Of a stretch of DNA of 7,610 nucleotides, positions 1-6,350 are shown piece after piece. The stretch comes from Flavobacteriales bacterium (lineage in GTDB: Bacteria; Bacteroidota; Bacteroidia; Flavobacteriales_D; Sanyastnellaceae), in NCBI GenBank assembly GCA_028823435.1, contig JAPKBK010000086.1, positions 1-7,610 on the forward strand. The letters are read 5' to 3'. Under the pieces are notes generated by a model. That model was given only the letters and a program-made list of their open reading frames with translations, did no database searches and was not told the DNA's origin. The position numbers and the translations under genes are program-made. The first letter of the stretch is position 1. The number at the start of each line of letters is the position of its first letter.

Positions 1-1170
1 TTCTTTGCCGCATTCTCTGTGAAAGAACATCACAAAGATGCCCAAGTGGTCATTTTTGAGAAATCAAACAAAATTTTAGCGAAGGTTAAAATATCAGGGG
101 GTGGTCGCTGCAACGTTACAAACGCCTGCTTCAGCGCAAGTAAACTTTCTAAGTTTTATCCCCGGGGTGAGAAAGAAATGAAAAAAGCATTCTCTGTTTT
201 TCAAGCAAAAGACACTGTTGAGTGGTTTGCAAAACGAGGTGTCACTCTCAAGGCTGAATCTGACAACAGGATGTTTCCCGTCACAGATGATTCACAAACA
301 ATCATTGATTGTTTTCTCGAGGAAGCCAAATTAAAAAACATTCAACTTTTAAAACTCACCCCAATTTCAAAAATAATACCTGAAAAAACGGGGTACACTT
401 TACACCACAACGATACAAAAGAACACTTCGACAAAGTCATCATCGCGACTGGAGGAAGTCCCAAGGAAAGTGGCTCGTATTGGCTTCGTCAACTAGGTCT
501 TGCCATATCTCCACCCGTACCCTCACTGTTTACGTTTAACATTCCTGGAGACCAAGTCAAAACATTGATGGGATTGGTTGTGGAAAATGCGACCGTAAGA
601 ATACAAGGCACAAAACTTAGATATGCAGGGCCTGTTCTCATTACGCATTGGGGAATGAGTGGTCCCGCCATTTTAAAATTATCCGCTTGGGGGGCAAAAG
701 TGCTTGCAGAAAAGAAGTACCAGTTTAAAATTCAAATAAATTGGTTGTCGATAAAAAGTGAAGAAGAAGCTCACGGTATTTTAGACAAGGCGGATGCAAG
801 TATTCGTGCAAAAAAAATCATGAATGCAAATCCGTTTGGACTGCCAAATAGAATGTGGGCCTTCCTCCTACAGAAGGTGAAGATTAATCCGGATATGAAA
901 TGGTTTGATCTTTCAAAAAAGAATCTCAATCAACTTCTAAATACCTTATTAAACGACATCTACGAAGTGTCTGGAAAGACAACTTTTAAGGAAGAATTCG
1001 TCACGTGTGGGGGGGTTAAGTTGTCGGAAATCGACATGACATCTATGGAAAGCAAAGCCCTGAAAAATCTTTATTTTGCGGGTGAGGTCATGGACGTAGA
1101 TGGAATCACTGGGGGCTTCAACTTTCAAGCCGCTTGGACGACTGGCTACATCGCGGGTCAACTGAAATAA
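1..1170 (+). CDS. HI0933/BaiN-like FAD-dependent oxidoreductase, 5' end missing
   Basis: The gene is partial. The frame is open from base 1 and reads FFAAFSVKEH, which matches the segment just after the N-terminal FAD dinucleotide-binding GxGxxG of this family, so the GTG at 19 is internal and the true start lies left of the window. About 389 residues are present; the family is usually near 400, so only some 10-20 residues are missing. Visible signatures, counted from base 1, are SGGGRCNVTN at about 32-41, the second nucleotide-binding motif IIATGG at about 147-152, a THWGMSGPAIL segment at about 215-225, and the C-terminal GEVMDVDGITGGFNFQAAW that closes the flavin site. It is predicted to be a soluble cytoplasmic flavoprotein. 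The family (HI0933, YhiN, BaiN) is often annotated as NAD(P)/FAD-dependent or aminoacetone oxidase-like, but the substrate of most members is unknown and cannot be read here. It ends with TAA and converges on queG with 19 bases between stops. Confidence 0.9.
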   Translation, partial: FFAAFSVKEHHKDAQVVIFEKSNKILAKVKISGGGRCNVTNACFSASKLSKFYPRGEKEMKKAFSVFQAKDTVEWFAKRGVTLKAESDNRMFPVTDDSQTIIDCFLEEAKLKNIQLLKLTPISKIIPEKTGYTLHHNDTKEHFDKVIIATGGSPKESGSYWLRQLGLAISPPVPSLFTFNIPGDQVKTLMGLVVENATVRIQGTKLRYAGPVLITHWGMSGPAILKLSAWGAKVLAEKKYQFKIQINWLSIKSEEEAHGILDKADASIRAKKIMNANPFGLPNRMWAFLLQKVKINPDMKWFDLSKKNLNQLLNTLLNDIYEVSGKTTFKEEFVTCGGVKLSEIDMTSMESKALKNLYFAGEVMDVDGITGGFNFQAAWTTGYIAGQLK

Positions 1171-1189
1171 GCGCGTCCGTTTTTCTAGA

Positions 1190-2134
1190 TCAGTTTTTTC
1201 CAGAAATGAAATCAATGTTTCTTTTTAGACCTTCAAAACCGGTCCTCTTCACCGGGCTGTCTTTGAATGTTTTATTGAAGACTTCTTCCGTTAAATCCAT
1301 CCATTCCGTGTGACCCATTTCGAGAAGGCCGGCTTTGGGTTTAAATGCTTCCTCAAGTGTTCTTTCTGAATGCCTGTTCCAAGGGCAAACCTCTTGGCAA
1401 ACATCACACCCGAAGATCCAGTTGTCGAGCTTTCCGGCATAGGGTTCTGGAATCGCCCCTTTTAACTCAATCGTGAAATAACTAATGCACTTGGAACCAT
1501 CCACAACATATGGTTTTATGATTGCGCCTGTGGGGCATGCATCAAGACACTTGGTACAATCCCCACAATGGTCTAAAACTGGACCATCAACCACCAGGTC
1601 GATATCCAGCATCATTTCTGCCAAGAAAAAATAGCTTCCTCTTTTTTTTGAGATTAAAAGGGAATGCTTACCTATCCACCCAAGACCTGACTGCTCAGCC
1701 CAAGCGCGCTCCATGACAGGAGCGGAATCCACAAAGACTCTTCCATCTACTTGGCCCCACTCCTCTCTGGCCTGTTTTAAGAGCTCCTTTAGCTTCCATT
1801 TAATGACATGGTGATAATCCTTGCCCATTGCATATTGAGAGATCCTGGGCGCTCCATTTTGCTTGGGTAAATCGGGATTGTGATAATTAAACAGCAAACT
1901 CACAACACTCTTTGTGCCTGGCACGAGCTTTCTTGGATCGAGACGTTTGTCAAAGTGGCCCTCCATGTATTTCATCTCCCCGTGCATGCCCTCTTTGAGC
2001 CACTTGTCCAATCTTGGGACTTCTTCCACCAACTCGCGCGCTTGAGAAACCCCCACTGATGTAAACCCCAATTCCAAAGCTTTTGCTTTAAGCCAAACTG
2101 TTCTTTTCTGTGCCAAATGTGTCTCTCGAGACAT
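1190..2134 (-). CDS. queG: Epoxyqueuosine reductase QueG
   Basis: QueG is a cobalamin- and iron-sulfur-dependent cytoplasmic enzyme. It reduces epoxyqueuosine to queuosine at the wobble base (position 34) of tRNAs with GUN anticodons, the last step of queuosine synthesis. The 314-residue protein carries the family marks: a VDSAPVMERAWAEQSGLGW segment at 135-153 whose Asp136 matches the catalytic acid of characterised QueG; a first ferredoxin-like cluster with C190, C193, C196 and C200-Pro; and a second set with C216, C243, C246 and C250-Pro. This gives eight cysteines for two 4Fe-4S clusters. The C-terminal SPVKRTGFEGLKRN at 293-306 is also typical. It is the short form without C-terminal HEAT repeats. 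The frame stays open up to 2263, but I chose the ATG at 2134 because the upstream 43 codons lie inside ruvB and do not resemble QueG. The start lies 4 bases after the ruvB stop, so co-transcription and translational coupling are likely. A GGGAG sits about 17 bases before the ATG, too far to be a normal ribosome binding site. Confidence 0.95.
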   Translation of the reverse strand: MSRETHLAQKRTVWLKAKALELGFTSVGVSQARELVEEVPRLDKWLKEGMHGEMKYMEGHFDKRLDPRKLVPGTKSVVSLLFNYHNPDLPKQNGAPRISQYAMGKDYHHVIKWKLKELLKQAREEWGQVDGRVFVDSAPVMERAWAEQSGLGWIGKHSLLISKKRGSYFFLAEMMLDIDLVVDGPVLDHCGDCTKCLDACPTGAIIKPYVVDGSKCISYFTIELKGAIPEPYAGKLDNWIFGCDVCQEVCPWNRHSERTLEEAFKPKAGLLEMGHTEWMDLTEEVFNKTFKDSPVKRTGFEGLKRNIDFISGKN

Positions 2135-2138
2135 TGCG

Positions 2139-3170
2139 TTAATCGAATAAGCTCCCTGACCTGGCGCTTGGTGTACGTCCCAAATGCTCAAATGCAGCTT
2201 TTGTTGCCTGCCTTCCCCTTTGCGTTCTAACCAACAAGCCCTCCTGAATGAGGAATGGCTCATACACCTCTTCTAGGGTTCCTGCATTTTCTCCAATGGC
2301 AGTGGCCAATGTCGTCATCCCTACTGGACCTCCTGCAAATTTATCAATCAGTGCCGATAAAATCCGATTGTCCATTTCATCTAATCCTCGTTTATCTACT
2401 TGCAACGCATCGAGCGCATAATCAGTAACCGCAGTTGTAATTGTTCCGTCCCCCTTTATCTGGGCAAAATCTCTGACCCTCCGCAAAAGCGCATTTGCAA
2501 TTCTCGGGGTTCCTCGGCTTCGAGAAGCAATTTCATGTGCTGCAGCAAGATCATGCGAAATATCTAATATCCCGGCGCTTCGTTCAACGATGTCCGTCAG
2601 TGTTTTCGTGTCGTAATATTGCAGCCTGAGATTTATGCCAAACCTGGCTCTTAGCGGCGCAGTTAAGAGACCTGATCTCGTGGTCGCGCCTATTAGGGTA
2701 AAGGGATTTAAATCAATTTGGACCGTTCTCGCATTTGGACCAGAGTCAATGACCAAGTCAATCCTGTAATCCTCCATTGCACTGTATAGGTATTCTTCAA
2801 CGACAGCACTGAGCCTGTGGATCTCGTCTATAAAAAGAATGTCATTAACCTCAAGACTGGTTAACAATCCCGCAAGATCACCAGGCTTATCAAGAACTGG
2901 TCCTGACGTTGTTCGGATTTTCACCCCCATTTCATTCGCAACAATGTTTGCGAGTGTCGTCTTCCCTAATCCTGGAGGCCCATGAAGAAGAAGGTGGTCA
3001 AGGGATTCATTGCGCTGTCGAGCAGCTGCAACAAATATTTGCAGGTTGTCCATCGCTGCACGTTGTCCGGTGAAATCTTCAAACTGCGCAGGCCTTAGCA
3101 CACGCTCGAATTCAATATCCGTACGGTGTGCTTCACTGTCTCTCATGTCAAACTCTTCGTTTGGCTCCAT
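2139..3170 (-). CDS. ruvB: Holliday junction branch migration ATPase RuvB
   Basis: RuvB is the hexameric AAA+ motor that, with RuvA, drives branch migration of Holliday junctions for RuvC to cut during recombinational repair. The 343-residue protein is full length. Motifs in order are Walker A GPPGLGKT (64-71), Walker B ILFIDE (111-116) followed by IHRL, the RuvB hairpin and sensor 1 region GATTRSG (161-167), the arginine finger R174 in PLRARFG, sensor 2 in RSRGTPRIAN (217-226), and a C-terminal winged-helix domain with LDEMDNRIL (263-271), the GPVG turn and the DNA-contacting RTQRGR (315-320). The start is uncertain. The ATG at 3170 has no Shine-Dalgarno-like sequence and sits only 17 bases from the terminator's T-tract. 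An internal ATG at 3146 (residue 9) is preceded by GAAGAG six bases upstream and would give 335 residues; the N-terminal residues are not conserved in the family and cannot decide it. ruvA and ruvC are not adjacent. queG follows 4 bases downstream. Confidence 0.97.
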   Translation of the reverse strand: MEPNEEFDMRDSEAHRTDIEFERVLRPAQFEDFTGQRAAMDNLQIFVAAARQRNESLDHLLLHGPPGLGKTTLANIVANEMGVKIRTTSGPVLDKPGDLAGLLTSLEVNDILFIDEIHRLSAVVEEYLYSAMEDYRIDLVIDSGPNARTVQIDLNPFTLIGATTRSGLLTAPLRARFGINLRLQYYDTKTLTDIVERSAGILDISHDLAAAHEIASRSRGTPRIANALLRRVRDFAQIKGDGTITTAVTDYALDALQVDKRGLDEMDNRILSALIDKFAGGPVGMTTLATAIGENAGTLEEVYEPFLIQEGLLVRTQRGRQATKAAFEHLGRTPSARSGSLFD

Positions 3171-3186
3171 GTGTGCAAGTTAATCT

Positions 3187-3222
3187 AAAAGAAAAACCCC
3201 TCGGAAAGATATCGAGGGGTTT
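3187..3222 (-). terminator. Rho-independent terminator of the act-cta operon
   Basis: Read on the minus strand, AAACCCCTCG and CGAGGGGTTT form a perfect 10-bp stem (3213-3222 with 3194-3203) around a 9-base loop. The 3' arm runs into TTTTTCTTTT (3196-3187). It begins 24 bases after the ctaD stop codon and points the same way, so it should end the respiratory operon before ruvB. On the plus strand the T-tract is poor and there is no gene there to terminate. Confidence 0.9.
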
Positions 3223-3246
3223 CTAAAATTTTATCAAGAACGAGAA

Positions 3247-4998
3247 TCAGTGTCCGACTTCACCATCTTTAAGAGGGGTCGTCTGCAACACAAAGTCTTC
3301 ATCATGCGCGGGGTTGCTATAGTCATACGCCCAACGATGTACCTCTGGCAATGCGCCAGGCCAGTTGCCGTGAATATGTTCTACAGGCGTAGTCCACTCT
3401 AATGTATTCGATTTCCAAGGATTCTGAGTTGCTGGTTGGCCCCTGAAAATGCTGTAAAAGAAGTTGAATAAGAAAACCAACTGAGCCAGTGCTCCAACAA
3501 TCGCAAACGTCGAAATAATCGGCTGAAGGTCCGCCACTGAATCAAGGAAATCGAAACTCGTTGAATCATAATACCTTCGTGGCGCTCCAGCCAAACCGAC
3601 AAAGTGCATCGGGAAGAATACACCGTATCCGCAAACGATCGTAAACCAGAAATGCACATACCCCATCTTCGTATTCATCATCCTTCCGAACATCTTCGAG
3701 AACCAATGGTAAACACCTGCAAACATCCCAAAGATCGCCGAGAGACCCATCACAATATGGAAGTGCCCGACCACGAAATATGTGTCATGAACTGTCACAT
3801 CGAGTGCCGAATCTGCAAGAATAATACCTGTCAATCCTCCTGTGACGAACGTGCTCACAAGACCAATGCTAAAGAGCATTGCTGGTGTCAATCGGATATT
3901 TCCTCTCCACAGAGTTGTGATGTAGTTAAACGCCTTCACAGCTGAAGGAATCGCAATAAGTAAGGTTGTGAATACAAACACAGATCCCAGGAATGGATTC
4001 ATTCCCGTGACAAACATGTGGTGTGCCCAAACAATAAAAGAGAGAAATCCAATCGCAATGATCGAGCCTACCATGGCCTTGTATCCGAAGATCGGTTTAC
4101 GAGAATTCGTAGCGATAACTTCAGAACTAATCCCTAAAGCAGGAAGCAGAACAATGTAAACCTCTGGGTGACCTAGGAACCAGAAAAGGTGCTGATAAAG
4201 AATCGGAGATCCTCCAGTGGCGTCTAATGCTTCACCTCCAATGAAGATGTCGCTTAAGTAAAACGCTGTCCCCATCATTCTATCCATCAGAAGTAAGACG
4301 ATTGCTGAAACCAAAACAGGGAAAGAAAGCACACCGAGAATGGCTGTTACAAAAAACGCCCAAATGGTGAGAGGCAAACGGGTCATGCTTAACCCTTTGG
4401 TTCTCAAGTTTATAATCGTAACAATGTAGTTAAGTGATCCCAAGAGAGAAGAAACCACGAACAAAGTCATGGATAAGAGCCAGAGGGTCATTCCCATTCC
4501 AGAACCAGGCATGGCCTGAGGCAATGCACTTAAAGGAGGGTAAATTGTCCAACCTCCAGATGCTGCGCCGCCCTCTACAAAAAGTGAGAAAACCATCACG
4601 ACACATGAAATCACAAAAAACCAGTAGCTAAGCATATTGAGGAAGCCCGAAGCCATATCTCTTGCGCCAATTTGTAGTGGAATAAGAAGATTAGAGAATG
4701 TCCCTGACAAGCCTGCTGTTAAAACAAAGAACACCATAATTGTTCCGTGAATTGTTACAAGCGCCAAGTAGGCATTTCTATCTAAAACGCCTCCTGGAGC
4801 CCATTTACCAAGGAACGTTTCAAGAATTGCAAAACTCTCTCCTGGCCAACCCAGTTGAAGTCGAAAAAGAATAGACATCGACACACCCAGAATTCCCATA
4901 ACAATAGCAGTTATGAGGAATTGCTTAGAGATCATCTTGTGATCGTATGTAAAAATATACTTCGAAACGAAGCTTTCCTTATGATTGATATTTCCCAT
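3247..4998 (-). CDS. ctaD: Cytochrome c oxidase subunit I (aa3/A1 type), CtaD/CoxA
   Basis: This is the catalytic subunit of a proton-pumping heme-copper oxidase. It lies in the inner membrane, with about 12 hydrophobic segments over 583 residues. Ligands are visible: H84 and H414 for the low-spin heme, H412 for the high-spin heme, and H277, H326 and H327 for CuB. Tyr281 in HPEVY is the tyrosine that cross-links to the CuB histidine. Glu279 in the same motif marks the A1 family. The D-channel residues N103, D114 and N121 and the S183-S184 pair are present, as is the K-channel lysine K355 (in IPSAVK, with Ser where Thr is common). R474-R475 correspond to the propionate-binding arginines, and H404-D405 are the subunit I side of the Mg site. 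The loop between helices 5 and 6 (about 243-263) is some ten residues longer than in mitochondrial or Paracoccus enzymes. The start is 2 bases after the ctaC stop, indicating tight coupling. The gene is last in its operon, before a terminator; no subunit III gene follows. Confidence 0.97.
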   Translation of the reverse strand: MGNINHKESFVSKYIFTYDHKMISKQFLITAIVMGILGVSMSILFRLQLGWPGESFAILETFLGKWAPGGVLDRNAYLALVTIHGTIMVFFVLTAGLSGTFSNLLIPLQIGARDMASGFLNMLSYWFFVISCVVMVFSLFVEGGAASGGWTIYPPLSALPQAMPGSGMGMTLWLLSMTLFVVSSLLGSLNYIVTIINLRTKGLSMTRLPLTIWAFFVTAILGVLSFPVLVSAIVLLLMDRMMGTAFYLSDIFIGGEALDATGGSPILYQHLFWFLGHPEVYIVLLPALGISSEVIATNSRKPIFGYKAMVGSIIAIGFLSFIVWAHHMFVTGMNPFLGSVFVFTTLLIAIPSAVKAFNYITTLWRGNIRLTPAMLFSIGLVSTFVTGGLTGIILADSALDVTVHDTYFVVGHFHIVMGLSAIFGMFAGVYHWFSKMFGRMMNTKMGYVHFWFTIVCGYGVFFPMHFVGLAGAPRRYYDSTSFDFLDSVADLQPIISTFAIVGALAQLVFLFNFFYSIFRGQPATQNPWKSNTLEWTTPVEHIHGNWPGALPEVHRWAYDYSNPAHDEDFVLQTTPLKDGEVGH

Positions 4999-5000
4999 AA

Positions 5001-6329
5001 TCAGTTCTTTTCGGCCATGTAAACTTTCTGCTCAGAGAGCCAAGCATCGTATTTTTCTTGTGTCTCAACCACAATGGTCATCTGCATATTAAAGTGGGCA
5101 GACCCACAAACTTTATTACAGAGAAGGATGTAGTTGAAGTCAGGATTGTCGAGGATGGTACGCATACTATCCGTTGTAATAGTCGTTTCTATTTTAAACC
5201 GCGTGGGCAATCCAGGAACCGTATTCATCTGCGCTCTGAAGTGAGGCATAAACGCCGAATGAAGGACATCTCTTGATCGAAAAACAAATTCAATTTCTCT
5301 TCCAATGGGAAGGTGGAATTCTGATTTCACAATCCGATCGTCTTTGCCGATTTCCCAGGCATCAAGCGCTTCTCCTACTTCATAATTCTTAAGTTCAAGA
5401 ATACGTTGACGGTGTCGCTTGAGACGGTAAATTTTATCTTCTTTCGCTTCATACGCAGCGTCGGTCATCACTTTAGAAGTCCCCGAATCAAGAAGATCGT
5501 CTATCGCCGAGAGCCTGGTTTCTAGGTTGTTCTTATACCCCTCTGACATCTCGTGATGCGCGTCATCATGATCTGAATGTCCGTGGTCATCTGAAGGGTG
5601 AAGAGACCGTTCGAGCTCAACTTTCTCAGCCAAAAGGTGACCTTTTTCAACAGAGAGTTCACCATTCAATTTTGCGATCTTATCTTCAATTTTAAGAAGG
5701 GCTTGATCTATACCTTCCTGGGTCACAATCCCAAGCGGATTTAATGGTGTAATTAGATTAAAGTTCGTCGATCCAAATTCATCATTGTCCCCAGCGTAGC
5801 GCGCCGTCCAATCAAACTGTTTTGAATAGAGCTCCACGCGAAGCGAGTCGTCAGAAGCTTGACCAGTCATTTCAGACCAGGTCTGAAGGCCATAAATAAT
5901 AATGACCGCCAGAACGATAGATGGGATCACTGTCCAAATGACCTCTAGGCGCGTATCATGTGGGAAGAAGTGCGCTTTTCTATTCTTATTGTATCTGTAC
6001 TTATAAGAAAACCCGAAAATCAGGGCATTCACAACAAAGAACACAAAAATGACAAGCGCTAAATTATAGCCCATTAACGTATCTACAGCCTCTCCATGAA
6101 GAGATGCCGAGGGTGGTAAATAATCACCATAACGAACGAATTGCCAGATCGTGGTGCCAAATAAGACAAACATAAATACAATCCAGAGTGAACCCTGTAA
6201 GCGAGTATCCGCCTCAGAAATTTCCTCTTCACGATGTCCACGAAGACGTGCAGAGAGTTGGTAGATTTTAGCCAATTGAGCTACGGCTATAATGCCTACA
6301 ACTATAACTAAAAGTATGAGAAGTTTCAT
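5001..6329 (-). CDS. ctaC: Cytochrome c oxidase subunit II (CuA subunit), CtaC/CoxB
   Basis: This subunit accepts electrons through the binuclear CuA centre and passes them to heme a of CtaD. It has 442 residues, longer than classic subunit II (about 230-350). Hydrophobic helices lie at about 1-20, 48-66, 88-109 and 128-149. The last two are the canonical pair, so there are two extra N-terminal helices. The cupredoxin domain follows from about 163 and faces the periplasm. CuA ligands are H357 (in DVLHSAF), C404, C408, H412 and M415 in CNKVCGSAHFNM. The usual Glu between the cysteines is K406; that residue ligates CuA by its backbone carbonyl, so CuA can still form. A roughly 130-residue insertion (about 200-330) splits the domain; it looks helical and charged and contains a His/Asp-rich patch at 244-259. 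There is no C-terminal cytochrome c domain, so it is not a caa3-type fusion. The gene lies 21 bases after actF and 2 bases before ctaD, with no clear Shine-Dalgarno sequence. Confidence 0.95.
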   Translation of the reverse strand: MKLLILLVIVVGIIAVAQLAKIYQLSARLRGHREEEISEADTRLQGSLWIVFMFVLFGTTIWQFVRYGDYLPPSASLHGEAVDTLMGYNLALVIFVFFVVNALIFGFSYKYRYNKNRKAHFFPHDTRLEVIWTVIPSIVLAVIIIYGLQTWSEMTGQASDDSLRVELYSKQFDWTARYAGDNDEFGSTNFNLITPLNPLGIVTQEGIDQALLKIEDKIAKLNGELSVEKGHLLAEKVELERSLHPSDDHGHSDHDDAHHEMSEGYKNNLETRLSAIDDLLDSGTSKVMTDAAYEAKEDKIYRLKRHRQRILELKNYEVGEALDAWEIGKDDRIVKSEFHLPIGREIEFVFRSRDVLHSAFMPHFRAQMNTVPGLPTRFKIETTITTDSMRTILDNPDFNYILLCNKVCGSAHFNMQMTIVVETQEKYDAWLSEQKVYMAEKN

Positions 6330-6350
6330 TCGTTAGCTTCGTTTTCTGGG

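Noticed and set aside
19..21. GTG at 19 as the start of the flavoprotein gene
   Set aside because: The frame continues to base 1 with FFAAFS, matching the family's segment after the FAD-binding glycine motif, so the gene is cut by the window edge.
1009..1015. G7 run in the flavoprotein gene as a possible phase-variation tract
   Set aside because: It encodes the CGGV segment that looks conserved, is short for a contingency locus, and the frame is intact on both sides.
1171..1189. A terminator between the convergent flavoprotein and queG genes
   Set aside because: There are T-rich stretches (around 1180-1184 and 1194-1199) but I could find no convincing hairpin before either of them.
2135..2263. 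A 43-codon N-terminal extension of queG overlapping ruvB
   Set aside because: The frame is open by chance. The residues are unlike QueG N-termini, and they lie within the conserved RuvB winged-helix and C-terminal coding sequence. The ATG at 2134 gives the normal QueG start.
3604..4631. Plus-strand open frames inside ctaD (about 3604-3945, 3968-4159 and 4434-4631)
   Set aside because: They are antisense to strongly conserved oxidase helices. Their translations show no recognisable domain.
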